A DNA stretch of 33,820 nt from Parashewanella hymeniacidonis (lineage in GTDB: Bacteria; Pseudomonadota; Gammaproteobacteria; Enterobacterales; Shewanellaceae). Where the stretch lies: the NCBI RefSeq assembly GCF_016900895.1, contig NZ_JAFEUN010000047.1, positions 1 to 33,820 on the forward strand, given 5' to 3'. A program made the translations under genes and the position numbers. Within the stretch, counting starts at the first letter, position 1. Every line of letters starts with the position of its first letter. Shown here in pieces: positions 16,601 through 26,359 of the stretch. The notes beneath the pieces are model-generated. The model saw nothing but the letters and a program-made list of their open reading frames with translations. It made no database searches and was not told the origin of the DNA.

Positions 16601-17862
16601 TAAGCGTTGAACAAGTATCCGCCAGAGATAGTAATGGTCAGGCCCCAATACATATTGCCGCAACTAACGGACATGTTGACGTTTTTAAAGTCTTAGCTAA
16701 AGAGGGAGCTAACATTCAAGCGTTGTCATCTAACCCTAGAGGTAAAAATTCGCTTTATTTTGCCGTTAAATCAGGAAAAATCAAGTTCGTTGAGACAGCT
16801 TTTCAAAGGGGGGTTTCTCTCACCACTACAGCTCAAGGTTTGAAAGAACTTCTTTGTACTGCAGTCGAAAACAATCAAGGCGAAATGGTGATTTTTTTAT
16901 TGAAGAAGTGTCAATATAAAAAACAATTTTCAGCACTTCTTAAAGATGAAAGTATTAACCTTGTAATGTTAGCTGCTGAGCATAACTCCGGCTTAGTGAT
17001 TAAAAGCTTGCCCAAAGCCTATATCACAGAGTGTTTCAAGCGCTCTACAAAATTTAATCCTTTCATGGAAGCTGCAAGACTCAATAATTCTAAGGCCGTC
17101 GGAGCAATGATTTCATATTGTCAAGATGAGTTAATGCATCGAACAGAACAAGGTTTGACAGCGGTACATATTGCAATTGAAAATGACTCGTTCGAAGCAC
17201 TCAAAGTAATGGGAATACAAAAAAGTTTACTATCTGAAGCAATTAATTCCTCATCTTCTTCTTACTTTAGTTATACACCATTAATGTATGCAGCAAGCTT
17301 AAACAAAAAAGCTATTTGTAAACTACTTCTTACTCAACTTGAAGACGCACAATCACAAACAAATAACCAAGGACTCAATGCTGCCCATATTGCAGTAAAA
17401 CACAACTCTGTAGATGCTATACAAGTATTCCCTATAACAATGCTTAATACACGCATCAATGGTGAAGGTACATCTTGGAATGGTTATACCTGCTTACACA
17501 TTGCAGCGTTTAAAGACTCTGCAGAAATGATCAGGCAACTTATAAAGCAGTCTGCAAACCTCAGCATTTCAGCATTTACTAATGGTGATTTAGCTTATGT
17601 TCCATTAACTGTTGCTGTAATCCAAGGTTCAGAAAGTGCCACTTTTGAAATACTGCAACACACTAAAGATTTAAGCATTATCTTTGAGAAAAGTGATGAC
17701 AACATGAGTGAGGAACTAATAGAGTTAAAACAAAGCGGGTTCAGTAATAAGAAAGCGGTTTCTGAATTTGCCTATCACTTATTTTTATCTAGGATTCCTG
17801 AATTTAATTACAAGTCTATTCGCCAAAGTATCTGGAGTAAATTCAAAGAATTCAACCCATAA
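13627..17862 (+). CDS. Very large ankyrin-repeat protein, 1411 residues
   Basis: No signal peptide and no transmembrane segment, so it is either cytoplasmic or exported by a route without a classical signal. Residues 1 to about 640 are Lys/Glu/Leu/Ser-rich helical sequence that I do not recognise. From about 755 to 1340 there are many degenerate ankyrin repeats: GSTPFLCAVMNGN, TAFHLACDCQG, SPLLMVCKTG, SGLHLAVAEGKESIVSILL, TIFHLAAASG, APIHIAATNGHVDVFKVLAKEGAN, TAVHIAIENDS, TPLMYAASLNKKAICKLLL, NAAHIAVKHNS and TCLHIAAFKDSAEMIRQLI. The C-terminal 60 residues are again helical. Such proteins are common as host-directed effectors and as polymorphic intracellular scaffolds, and neither role can be chosen here. 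There is no Shine-Dalgarno; a TTATAC -10-like motif lies 20 bases before ATG. It separates housekeeping blocks and looks accessory. Confidence 0.85.
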   Translation: MSVATGFNTKSPPDDIWVVCKTPDKGEGVYEEFSLSNIDKTLTDQKRALESHFESHLPQYSSVVNILYSHISGLSLTSIRYRKLKSQLCHLNSLLTSSEVQKAKKVEVLTALSKQLNSTPRSVELERLVISLNFNKAKLSDLLANAETRLLKEAKTNFRKRFSDEVTDEQLNRIALRNGYPLSIEETSLGGISQSVIEQYTQILNDTMCSGSLILQVSMDWSKSFTLENLEKIKKLESFDEAHIENCIPFSSVTHEHFTHDSQYLKKSRHLAKVLYIALIHRACPLLKPDDENGVQFQQDDDVIWCHSDSVFYCGSSHETESPTPLAELANAKPMLDNASDKQLLLFNRHLLLCTHDSTSFSQYLRELASAVGLPKAVKSGIKAMLYHHFQGHDKTKHVDGFPPCIDFDFLELAQTIESENLMRRLEAIKNNESESSNKLEHLIKLLKTFNYDCCSKFKDKLFTAIKHFIGTQHFSSQDIHYIAQSLPDSSKDLKKSLQELCFNHLCSEIDDLKDIEGAVDLLVSIPDFCTQDSIKYRELCEKHQSKFKALVAHKSSEELIKIIELLTGKDLITSAIGKELNFISYIHQQFCKNLQGAKTLDELQARMETIDPKLVLFDESQSQLIKNSFNKAFFQLNSSDHLKLNVELLNPNVSADELEVIWNKAVEDDNPELIVFLHQNGVTKKLKSSLYVESVVTAVSEGKPKCYKTLFELARGKIEKSNSILSELMHKAIKHKTTEYLEPLRPLNNLKESCREKVDGSTPFLCAVMNGNKAQAEWFLRHCPTVIEDKNDSYQTAFHLACDCQGTEILKELISLHTDDELINHFDSNGLSPLLMVCKTGKKPFLTELLKCSHLDLSACEAQTGRSGLHLAVAEGKESIVSILLGKSKSFLDSKDNNNETPIGLALTLGQFQMLDKCLETWPDFDFSSPVSKDKPLMAAICSSPTIYQGKYLSVAIKHADLDSNYGEQGQTIFHLAAASGFYFKELSKGVSVEQVSARDSNGQAPIHIAATNGHVDVFKVLAKEGANIQALSSNPRGKNSLYFAVKSGKIKFVETAFQRGVSLTTTAQGLKELLCTAVENNQGEMVIFLLKKCQYKKQFSALLKDESINLVMLAAEHNSGLVIKSLPKAYITECFKRSTKFNPFMEAARLNNSKAVGAMISYCQDELMHRTEQGLTAVHIAIENDSFEALKVMGIQKSLLSEAINSSSSSYFSYTPLMYAASLNKKAICKLLLTQLEDAQSQTNNQGLNAAHIAVKHNSVDAIQVFPITMLNTRINGEGTSWNGYTCLHIAAFKDSAEMIRQLIKQSANLSISAFTNGDLAYVPLTVAVIQGSESATFEILQHTKDLSIIFEKSDDNMSEELIELKQSGFSNKKAVSEFAYHLFLSRIPEFNYKSIRQSIWSKFKEFNP

Positions 17863-17898
17863 TAGTCAATTAAAATTGAACGAAATAATCAGATAAGC

Positions 17899-18768
17899 TT
17901 AACCATTTTTATTGATTTGAATAATCACACGTCTATTCTTAGCTCTTGCAGCTAGCGTATCATTGGCTGCTACATGCCTTTCTTCACCGTGACCTTTTGT
18001 TACGATCCGATTTTGTTGGATCCCACTTTCCATAAGGTATTTTTTTATCATGTCGGCACGGCGCGTAGAAACTCGTTTATTCGCACTACGACCACCATAA
18101 CTGTCGGTATAAGCATCCACTAGAACCAACTCAACTTCCGGCTCGTAAGATAGGTACTCTTGAATGCGATCCATTTGTTGCTTTGAAAACCGAGTTAATT
18201 CAGTACTGTTTGATTTGAAATTCAATACCGTAAAAGCTATATCATTGAATGAATAAGGTAACAGATTTGATAAACAACGCTGAAATTGGCTGTATTTGTG
18301 ATGAAAATTTGCTGCAGATAACCCTACTGCCACTCGTTCAAACTTATTATACCAATCAGCATAATAGAAGGTAGGTTGCATCCCCTTAGACAACTCATTT
18401 AGCATTGTCCAAGCTTCGGCTTTTGGCACTTCACCATTAAAATATCTTTGATAAGTTATTTCAGTCAGTTTTTTGTCTGGAATCCCTGGGCGCCAAATAG
18501 GAGCACGACTGACCAATTCAGCCTTTGTAACCTTTTCAGGTTTTCTCCACATTTCTAACATGAAGTCTAAGTTCAACTTCTTACTAGCTTGACTGGAAAA
18601 AACCGCATTACCATACATAGGAATATTATGCTCTAACTGGCAAGAGACTGGATTATTCTGTGTGATCCGCCATTGGGAGTTATCAAGAGAAGCAACAAAA
18701 TGACGAAGCTCTGCGCTCACCGTAAGCGGAGCACAGCATAAAGCAGTCAATAATATTCGTCGCAGCAT
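17899..18768 (-). CDS. motY: Sodium-type flagellar stator-ring protein MotY
   Basis: Periplasmic protein that forms the T ring of sodium-driven polar flagella and holds the PomA/PomB stators in place. Signal peptide about 1-19 (ends TVSA). The N-terminal half has the MotY pattern (WRITQNNPVSCQLEHNIP, GNAVFSS, LNLDFMLEMWRKP). The C-terminal OmpA-type peptidoglycan-binding domain covers about 180-285, with VDAYTDSYGGRSANKRVST and RRADMIKKYLMESG. The 289 residues are very close to Vibrio MotY. It converges with the ankyrin gene (36-base gap, no clear terminator) and is divergent from rnt. Confidence 0.9.
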   Translation of the reverse strand: MLRRILLTALCCAPLTVSAELRHFVASLDNSQWRITQNNPVSCQLEHNIPMYGNAVFSSQASKKLNLDFMLEMWRKPEKVTKAELVSRAPIWRPGIPDKKLTEITYQRYFNGEVPKAEAWTMLNELSKGMQPTFYYADWYNKFERVAVGLSAANFHHKYSQFQRCLSNLLPYSFNDIAFTVLNFKSNSTELTRFSKQQMDRIQEYLSYEPEVELVLVDAYTDSYGGRSANKRVSTRRADMIKKYLMESGIQQNRIVTKGHGEERHVAANDTLAARAKNRRVIIQINKNG

Positions 18769-18913
18769 AATATTTCTCTTTTTTTGATATTACTTTTGTT
18801 ATCGACCAGTTTTTTCGAAGCTTTAGTGCATAAAACAATCAATCACACATGACACTTAAGCAGCAATAACAGATAATATGTTGCAATAATGATTTATCAA
18901 ACTTCGGCAAATA

Positions 18914-19567
18914 ATGAGCGATATAGCAGAACATAACCTATTAAAAAATCGATTCCGTGGCTACTTCCCTGTGGTTATTGATGTAGAAACTGCGGGATTC
19001 AATAAAGAAACAGATGCGCTTTTAGAAATTGCCGTAACGTTATTAAAGATGGATGAGCATGGTGAACTCGTGCTAGACAGAACCTTGCATTACCATATAG
19101 AGCCCTTTGAAGGTGCGAATCTTGAACCTGAAGCATTAGCTTTTAACGGAATAGACCCAACTAACCCGCTTCGTGGCGCCGTAGATGAAAAAACGGCGTT
19201 CAAAGAGATAGTCAAAGAGGTCAAAAAAGCTCAAAAAGCTTCAGATTGTCATCGAAGTATCATTGTTGCCCATAATGCAGCATTTGATCATGGCTTTGTA
19301 ACCAAAGCCTTAGAAAGAAATAGCATTAAGAGGACACCGTTTCACCCGTTTGCTACTTTTGATACCGCAGCACTATCTGGGCTCGCTTTAGGTCACACTG
19401 TTTTAGCAAAAGCTTGCCAGTTTGCAGGTATTCCTTTCGATAATAAAGAAGCACATTCAGCACTTTATGATACTGAAAGAACCGCTGAACTTTTCTGCCA
19501 TATCGTAAACAAGTGGAAAAGTTTAGGTGGTTGGCCGCTATTAGCAAATGAAACTTCTGAAGACTAA
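18914..19567 (+). CDS. rnt: Ribonuclease T
   Basis: DEDDh-family 3' to 5' exoribonuclease that trims tRNA ends (including CCA turnover) and other stable-RNA 3' ends. The catalytic set is complete and falls at the E. coli numbers: Asp23 and Glu25 in DVETAGF, Asp125 in HNAAFDHGF, His181 and Asp186 in [14 protein letters not shown]. Length 217 against 215 in E. coli. The start follows a 145-base region shared with the divergent motY; the ribosome binding site is weak. It ends in a bidirectional terminator shared with secF. Confidence 0.95.
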   Translation: MSDIAEHNLLKNRFRGYFPVVIDVETAGFNKETDALLEIAVTLLKMDEHGELVLDRTLHYHIEPFEGANLEPEALAFNGIDPTNPLRGAVDEKTAFKEIVKEVKKAQKASDCHRSIIVAHNAAFDHGFVTKALERNSIKRTPFHPFATFDTAALSGLALGHTVLAKACQFAGIPFDNKEAHSALYDTERTAELFCHIVNKWKSLGGWPLLANETSED

Positions 19568-19593
19568 AGTGCAGTACTTCAGCTTCAGACATT

Positions 19594-19622
19594 AAAAAAG
19601 CCACCTAAAAGGTGGCTTTTTT
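19594..19622. terminator. Bidirectional terminator between rnt and secF
   Basis: AAAAAAGCCACC and GGTGGCTTTTTT form a 12-bp stem around TAAAA. With A6 on one side and T6 on the other it serves both converging genes. Confidence 0.9.
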
Positions 19623-19635
19623 GTACTAAGAACCG

Positions 19636-20583
19636 CTAAGGCATCATAGAGGGCTGATCAGCACCTTCTTTTTCAATCTCAACTGGCATCATATGCTCAC
19701 GATTAATTCCTAAACGAATCGCTAAATAACTTGCCACGTAGATTGATGAATAAGTACCTACGATAATACCCATTAGCAATGCTGTCGCAAAACCATGAAT
19801 CATTTCGCCACCCTTCAAGAACAGAGCAATAACAGTAATTAACGTCGTTAATGTTGTAATTACTGTACGGCTCATAGTTTGCGTAATCGAGGTATTCACT
19901 ACATCTTCAGAAGAGCCTTTACGCATTTTCAAGAAGTTTTCACGAATACGGTCATAAACAACAATAGTATCGTTAAGTGAATAACCTACAACCGTCAATA
20001 ACCCTGCAAGTACAGTCAAATCAAATTCAAGCTGCAATACTGAAAACACACCCAAAGTTACAATAACGTCGTGCGCTAGTGCTGCAACCGAGCCAGCCGC
20101 TAGACGCCACTCGAATCGGAACGATACGTATATCAGAATACAAATCAGTGCAATAAGAACCGCAAGACCACCTTGTTCAGCAAGTTCTTTACCAACCTGT
20201 GGGCCTACGAATTCGACACGTTTTTGAATTACACCTTCATCAAGCACTTTAGCGACTTTCATCACTTCAGCCACTTGAACGTCACTTTTTACACCTTCTT
20301 TAACTTGAAGGCGAATAAGCACATCACGAGTAGAACCAAAGTTTTGAATCACAGCACCTTGAGTACTTTCATGATCAAGGTTTGCACGAAGTTTTGTTAA
20401 GTCAACCGCATGGTCAAACTCAAGCTCAACAACTGTACCACCAGTAAAATCTAAGCCCCAGTTAATGCCCTTAGTTGCTAGCGATAAAAACGAAGCTGCA
20501 ATTAACACCATCGACAAAATACTGATTGGAACAGCGTGACGTAAGAAATTGACTGTGCCTTTAAAATTTAAAATCTGAAACAT
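19636..20583 (-). CDS. secF: Protein translocase subunit SecF
   Basis: Inner-membrane partner of SecD that uses the proton-motive force to complete protein export through SecYEG. The frame opens at TTG 20589, but the ATG at 20583 (MFQILNFKG) fits better, with GAGAG seven bases ahead, giving 315 residues. TM1 is at about 12-35. The first periplasmic domain carries GINWGLDFTGGTVVELEF and VEFVGPQVGKELA. The RND-type membrane block has LTVLAGLLTVVGYSLNDTIVVYDRIREN and MSRTVITTLTTLITVIALF. Its ribosome binding site overlaps the secD stop, so the two are coupled. Confidence 0.96.
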   Translation of the reverse strand: MFQILNFKGTVNFLRHAVPISILSMVLIAASFLSLATKGINWGLDFTGGTVVELEFDHAVDLTKLRANLDHESTQGAVIQNFGSTRDVLIRLQVKEGVKSDVQVAEVMKVAKVLDEGVIQKRVEFVGPQVGKELAEQGGLAVLIALICILIYVSFRFEWRLAAGSVAALAHDVIVTLGVFSVLQLEFDLTVLAGLLTVVGYSLNDTIVVYDRIRENFLKMRKGSSEDVVNTSITQTMSRTVITTLTTLITVIALFLKGGEMIHGFATALLMGIIVGTYSSIYVASYLAIRLGINREHMMPVEIEKEGADQPSMMP

Positions 20584-20596
20584 AATCAATCTCTCC

Positions 20597-22444
20597 CTAG
20601 ATGCTCAGCGTCTTCTGACGCTTACCGCCCCAGATAGCGTTTACAATTGAACGTGTACCGACAATTGCTGTGAACATAGAGGTTGCAATACCAATCATCA
20701 GAGTTACCGCAAAGCCTTTAACTGCACCCGTACCGATAGCAAATAAAATCAACGCCGTTAAGAACGTAGTGATGTTTGCATCTGCAATGGTTGAGAATGC
20801 GTTGCCGTAACCTTCGCTGATTGCCTGTTGAACACTGCGTCCTGCACGTAATTCTTCACGAATACGCTCATAGATAAGCACGTTGCCATCAACCGCCATA
20901 CCAATGGTCAATACCATACCTGCAATGCCCGGCAATGTAAGTACAGCGCCTAACATTGACATAACGCCAACAACCATCACTAAGTTTAAACCCAATGCAA
21001 GGTTGGCAATAAAGCCAAAGGCACGGTAGTAAATCAGCATGAAGATAAGAACAATTGCCGTGCCCCAAAGCATCGCTTGAAGACCGTTATCGATGTTCTC
21101 TTGACCAAGGCTTGGACCAATTGTGCGTTCTTCTACAATCGTTACAGGCGCAATCAAGGCACCAGCACGAAGTAAAAGTGCAAGATCTTGTGCTTCTTCA
21201 AGCCCTAGACCATTGATTACAAACTTACGTCCTAAAGGTTCATTGATGGTAGCAACTGAAATAACTTCTTCTATTTTCTTCAGTTTAACCGTGCCATCAG
21301 GGTTACGCTTGCCACTGTCTTTGTACTCGATAAACAACGTCGCCATTGGCTTGTTTACATTCTTACGAGTCACTTGCGAGAAGATGGTGCCGCCTTTCGC
21401 ATCTAGACCAATACTTACTTGCGGACGACTGTATTCATCAAAGCTCGGTTGTGCGTCAGTAATGTGGTTACCGGTCAACATTACTTTCTTCTTAAGTACA
21501 ACAGGTTGACCTGTACGACGCTTATAAAGAACGCTTCCGGCTGGTACTCGGCCAGCTACAGCAGCGTTTACATCAGCTTTTTCGTCAACCATGCGAAATT
21601 CAATCGATGCTGTCGCACCCAGAATTTCTTTGGCACGAGCAGTGTCTTGGACACCTGGTAATTCAACAATAATACGATTAGTACCTTGGCGTTGAACAAG
21701 AGGTTCTGTCACACCTAACTCATTTACACGGTTACGAATCGTCGTCATGTTTTGTGAAATGGCATCTTCACGAACTTGACGTAAAAAGTTTTCACTCATT
21801 ACACCCAATAACATTGGCTGAGTATCCGTAGATACGTCAGTGAATACCATGTCATTGTTAGTACGCTTCAAGAAGAACTCTGCTTTAGACAGCATTTCTT
21901 CATTGCGGAATTTAATTTCAACACCACGAGGCTTTAGACGAACACCTGAATAACGAATTTTTTCTTGACGAAGTTGAGTTCGAAATTCAGCAACTTGTGA
22001 CTGTTCCATTTTACGAATGGCTTCTTTCATATCCACTTCCATTAAGAAGTGAACACCGCCACGTAAATCAAGACCAAGCTTCATTGGGCTGCCGCCCATT
22101 GACTCTAGCCACTCAGGTGTTGCCGGTGCAAGATTCAATGCAACGGTATACTTATCACTTAAGTTATCAGTGATAAGTTCTTTTGCTTTTAATTGATCAT
22201 CGGCATGCGCAACACGAACCAACAGTTGACCATTAGCCAGCTCTGAGCGTTTAACCTCAATGCCATTTTTTTGTAGGAGCTCGTTTACATTTGCAAGAGT
22301 AGTGTCTGTAACTTTAGCGCCACGAGTTGCCACAACCTGTACTGCAGGGTCTTCCCCGTAAAGATTTGGCATAGCGTAGAACAAACCAATAGCGGCGAAC
22401 AACACCACCATTATGTTTTTCCACATTGGATATTTATTTAACAC
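20597..22444 (-). CDS. secD: Protein translocase subunit SecD
   Basis: Six-helix RND-type export factor, 615 residues as usual. It starts at GTG 22444 ([16 protein letters not shown], the same opening and the same GTG as in E. coli), with AGAGGG upstream; a nearby ATG is in another frame and stops after four codons. TM1 is about 8-25. The P1 region has [17 protein letters not shown] and [19 protein letters not shown]. The membrane half (about 445-600) has [19 protein letters not shown], then [19 protein letters not shown] with the functionally important Asp, and [15 protein letters not shown]. Confidence 0.97.
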   Translation of the reverse strand: MLNKYPMWKNIMVVLFAAIGLFYAMPNLYGEDPAVQVVATRGAKVTDTTLANVNELLQKNGIEVKRSELANGQLLVRVAHADDQLKAKELITDNLSDKYTVALNLAPATPEWLESMGGSPMKLGLDLRGGVHFLMEVDMKEAIRKMEQSQVAEFRTQLRQEKIRYSGVRLKPRGVEIKFRNEEMLSKAEFFLKRTNNDMVFTDVSTDTQPMLLGVMSENFLRQVREDAISQNMTTIRNRVNELGVTEPLVQRQGTNRIIVELPGVQDTARAKEILGATASIEFRMVDEKADVNAAVAGRVPAGSVLYKRRTGQPVVLKKKVMLTGNHITDAQPSFDEYSRPQVSIGLDAKGGTIFSQVTRKNVNKPMATLFIEYKDSGKRNPDGTVKLKKIEEVISVATINEPLGRKFVINGLGLEEAQDLALLLRAGALIAPVTIVEERTIGPSLGQENIDNGLQAMLWGTAIVLIFMLIYYRAFGFIANLALGLNLVMVVGVMSMLGAVLTLPGIAGMVLTIGMAVDGNVLIYERIREELRAGRSVQQAISEGYGNAFSTIADANITTFLTALILFAIGTGAVKGFAVTLMIGIATSMFTAIVGTRSIVNAIWGGKRQKTLSI

Positions 22445-22461
22445 GCATTAGCCCTCTTGGC

Positions 22462-22794
22462 TTACAGCGACTGAATAGAGCCTTTAGGCAATACCGCTGC
22501 AATGTAGTCCTTCTTAATAGTGATTTGAGTTGTATCGTTTAAATCCAACAATACATAATCACTGTCATCGCTGATTTTAGCGATCTTGCCAAGAATACCG
22601 CCGTTAGTAAGTACTTCATCACCTTTAGAAATCGATCCCATTAGGTTTTTGTGCTCTTTAACACGCTTAGATTGTGGACGGAAGATCATGAAATAGAAGA
22701 TCAAACCAAACATCACTAGCATGAATACCAGTTCCATCGTTCCGCCTGTCTGTGGTGCTGCGCCAGCAGCTGCGTGTGCATTTGAAATAAACAT
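22462..22794 (-). CDS. yajC: Sec translocon accessory subunit YajC
   Basis: Small single-span protein of the SecDF-YajC complex, 110 residues as in E. coli. One transmembrane helix (about 18-38, LVFMLVMFGLIFYFMIFRPQ) is followed by a cytoplasmic domain with GDEVLTNGGILGKI. AGAGAGAC lies before the ATG. It is 17 bases from secD but 131 bases from tgt, and that gap holds a palindromic repeat, so yajC-secD-secF may have a separate promoter or be reached by read-through from tgt. Confidence 0.96.
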   Translation of the reverse strand: MFISNAHAAAGAAPQTGGTMELVFMLVMFGLIFYFMIFRPQSKRVKEHKNLMGSISKGDEVLTNGGILGKIAKISDDSDYVLLDLNDTTQITIKKDYIAAVLPKGSIQSL

Positions 22795-22843
22795 AAGTCT
22801 CTCTTTTCGTTTTCTTTATTAAAATTTTATTCTGCTTTAAATG

Positions 22844-22918
22844 TCACTCCAGCAAAGCTGGAGTCAGTCGCTTTAAAAACTAAAGTCACTAGATACCAAT
22901 CAAAGTTGGTATGACAAA
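22844..22918. repeat. Palindromic REP/MITE-like repeat, copy 1
   Basis: A three-stem element of about 75 bases flanked by TGTCA and TGACA. Hairpin one is ACTCCAGC/GCTGGAGT (22848-22866). A weaker middle stem is AGTCGCTTT/AAAGTCACT. Hairpin two is ATACCAA/TTGGTAT (22895-22914). The layout and several bases are shared with the copy at 28945-29028. It lies between tgt and yajC. Confidence 0.75.
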
Positions 22919-22925
22919 CTCAGCG

Positions 22926-24104
<1,179 letters not shown>

Positions 24105-24135
24105 TTATTTTTGGCTTTGCGCCATTAAACAATTA

Positions 24136-24154
24136 TGGCTGCCAAAAGCAGCCA
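24136..24154 (-). other. Hairpin between queA and tgt
   Basis: TGGCTGC and GCAGCCA form a 7-bp stem around CAAAA, 14 bases after the queA stop. No proper T tract follows on the minus strand (TAATTGTTTAATGG), so it is at most a weak attenuator or an mRNA-stabilising structure. Confidence 0.4.
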
Positions 24155-24167
24155 CAAATCTAGTTCG

Positions 24168-25205
24168 TTATACCGTTTTACGAGTGATAAACATTGCATC
24201 ACCGTAACTGAAGAAACGGTACTTTTCTTCAATTGCGTGCTGATAAGCATTCATCACGTTTTGTTGTTCAGCAAAAGCGCTTATCAACATAATCAATGTT
24301 GATTCAGGTAAATGGAAATTGGTTACCATGGCATCAACAACGTTAAATTCATAACCTGGATAAATGAAAATGTCGGTATCAGCACTAAAAGCCGCTATTT
24401 TACCATGATTTGCTTTCGCTGCACTCTCTAACGAACGCACTGAGGTTGTGCCCACTGCAATGATTCGTTTACCTGCTTCTTTAGTCGCTATTATTTGATC
24501 TACTACGTCTTGAGGCACATTCGCCCACTCAGAGTGCATAACATGATCATCGACATCATCTACACGCACAGGTTGGAACGTGCCCGCTCCCACATGCAAA
24601 GTAACAAAGGCAATATTAACGCCTTTATCTTTTAATTTTTGTAATGTTTCGTCGTCAAAATGCAAACCAGCTGTTGGTGCAGCTACGGCGCCAGGAGTCT
24701 CGTTATATACCGTTTGATAGCGCTCTTTATCTGAATCTTCATCTGGACGATCGATATATGGAGGCAGTGGCATATGCCCAATCTCTTCCAAAACGTCCAG
24801 AATAGTTTTATTACCAAGAAGCTCAAGTTCAAACAGTGCATCATGACGAGCTAACATTTTCATTTGATGATCGTTATCTAAATTAATAATGGCATCAATT
24901 TTCGGCGATTTAGAGCTGCGAACATGAGCAAGTATTCGCTTATCATCTAGCATGCGTTCTACAAGGATTTCTAATTTTCCACCTGTAGATTTTTGTCCAA
25001 ACAAACGTGCAGGAATGACCCGAGTATTGTTGAATACCATCAAGTCACCTGACTCAATAGAATCAATAAGATCAGTAAAATGCTTGTCGGCAACACAACC
25101 CGAATTACCATCAAGGGTAAGTAGACGTGACGCTGTACGCTTTTCTGTAGGATAACGAGCTATTAGCTCATCAGGGAGATCGAATGAAAAATCGGAAACT
25201 CGCAT
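24168..25205 (-). CDS. queA: S-adenosylmethionine:tRNA ribosyltransferase-isomerase
   Basis: Transfers and isomerises the ribosyl part of SAM onto preQ1-modified tRNA to make epoxyqueuosine, the step after Tgt. 345 residues. It begins [20 protein letters not shown] as in the family, and carries [55 protein letters not shown] and [18 protein letters not shown] lies ahead of the ATG with normal spacing. It heads the block queA-tgt-yajC-secD-secF, with a 58-residue ORF 66 bases upstream on the same strand. Confidence 0.97.
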   Translation of the reverse strand: MRVSDFSFDLPDELIARYPTEKRTASRLLTLDGNSGCVADKHFTDLIDSIESGDLMVFNNTRVIPARLFGQKSTGGKLEILVERMLDDKRILAHVRSSKSPKIDAIINLDNDHQMKMLARHDALFELELLGNKTILDVLEEIGHMPLPPYIDRPDEDSDKERYQTVYNETPGAVAAPTAGLHFDDETLQKLKDKGVNIAFVTLHVGAGTFQPVRVDDVDDHVMHSEWANVPQDVVDQIIATKEAGKRIIAVGTTSVRSLESAAKANHGKIAAFSADTDIFIYPGYEFNVVDAMVTNFHLPESTLIMLISAFAEQQNVMNAYQHAIEEKYRFFSYGDAMFITRKTV

Positions 25206-25271
25206 TTAACTGCCTCTAAAACTATAAACCTAATGAAACGGCGGCTAGTCTAGGGGCAGAAAGCTTTAAGA

Positions 25272-25448
25272 TCAAGAATCAGGTATTTCTTTCTCTTGTT
25301 TTTCAGAATCTTTTTTATCAACATTAAACGCTGAGTAATCGAAAGGTGTGCATTGAATTTCTTGAAATGGGATATCAACATACATTTTTACGTGTCGACT
25401 TTTTTCTTCTTTTTTACCAAAAAGTTTTTTTAAAAAATCTTTTATCAT
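25272..25448 (-). CDS. Small hypothetical protein, 58 residues
   Basis: ATG at 25448 to TGA at 25272, with AAAGG seven bases ahead of the start. It begins MIKDFLKKLFGKKEEK, a strongly basic amphipathic N-terminus. The middle is VKMYVDIPFQEIQCTPFDYS and the tail charged and acidic (KKDSEKQEKEIPDS). No signal peptide or transmembrane segment is seen. The good start context and protein-like composition support a real gene. It sits 66 bases upstream of queA and may be cotranscribed. The N-terminal helix could bind membrane or nucleic acid, which is inference only. Confidence 0.6.
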   Translation of the reverse strand: MIKDFLKKLFGKKEEKSRHVKMYVDIPFQEIQCTPFDYSAFNVDKKDSEKQEKEIPDS

Positions 25449-25840
25449 CCTTGAACCTTTATAAGTATTATTAGTAGAAACTTGCTTAATTTGTTAATGC
25501 GACACTAATAAGCGGTAACTTTAGTTAATTTAGTTAATGTTTAGTGACTTAATAACAAGGTAAAAAGTAAGGGAATGATACATTATGGTTACAATTTGTT
25601 CCAACAAAATTTAACAAATAAAAAACATTCTTAAATTTTGAATTCACTTTAAAAATACAAATACAATTTTTTCTACTAAAAAACTAACCATAACTGGTGT
25701 TAACACCTATACCCAGCAATGTAAGCAGCCTAAAAAAACCACTTATAACTTTTAAGTCTTTTTTATAACAAATTAAAAACCTATCTCTATAATTACATCT
25801 CGTTTAATATTTCTTTTATCTTCATTAATGGAAATAGCAG
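25449..25840. other. AT-rich divergent intergenic region
   Basis: 392 bases between the 58-residue gene (minus) and the thioredoxin-like gene (plus). A perfect TATAAT at 25788-25793 lies about 48 bases before the latter, with no convincing -35. There is a repeated AACAAA/TTTGTT pattern around 25608-25635, and otherwise no gene, RNA or repeat. Confidence 0.4.
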
Positions 25841-26359
25841 TTGAACAAGATAACAAACTGGTTTTTTAAAATTTCTTGGAAAAAATCATTTCGAGATTTA
25901 GCTATATTCATTGTTATTCTTACTGCTGTTAGCTTATTTATTCAAAGGAACATGGCTTCAGGACAAGCTCCACAAATCAATGCCATTTCAACGACAGGTA
26001 AAAAGATTCAGTTACTCCATAGCGGTAACAAACCTACTCTCATTTATTTTTGGGGAACTTGGTGTGGCTACTGTCGCTTTACCTCACCAATGGTGGAGAG
26101 TATTTCTAATGATTACCCAGTGATTTCAATTGCGGTGAGCTCAGGGAGTAATGATGAAATTAACGAATACCTTAAAGAGCATGATTTGACCTTTAAGGCT
26201 TTAAATGATGGCAATGGATATTACTCTCATCAATGGGGTGTATCTGGCGTACCCAGTATTTTTATCATCGACACTCAAGGTAACATTGCTTCAACCACTC
26301 AAGGGCCAACGACAAGCTGGGGGTTGAGATTTAGACTGTGGTTGGCTGCGGTATTTTAA
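25841..26359 (+). CDS. Membrane-anchored thioredoxin-like protein (ScsD/TlpA type)
   Basis: A 172-residue protein with an uncleaved N-terminal membrane helix (about 18-35) and a periplasmic thioredoxin fold. The redox motif is WCGYC with Cys75 and Cys78; the cis-proline is Pro138 in GVSGVPSIFIID. This resembles ScsD, the protein disulfide oxidoreductase of copper-tolerance loci, and TlpA/ResA proteins. Partners ScsB and ScsC are not nearby, so the function is open. The start is a TTG with GGA eight bases upstream; the next in-frame ATG (25951) would delete the anchor. Its 3' end overlaps the convergent histidine kinase gene by 29 bases. Confidence 0.8.
   Translation: MNKITNWFFKISWKKSFRDLAIFIVILTAVSLFIQRNMASGQAPQINAISTTGKKIQLLHSGNKPTLIYFWGTWCGYCRFTSPMVESISNDYPVISIAVSSGSNDEINEYLKEHDLTFKALNDGNGYYSHQWGVSGVPSIFIIDTQGNIASTTQGPTTSWGLRFRLWLAAVF

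Noticed and set aside
21123-21509. 128-codon plus-strand frame inside secD
   Set aside because: Antisense to highly conserved secD codons; no start signal and composition typical of a shadow frame.
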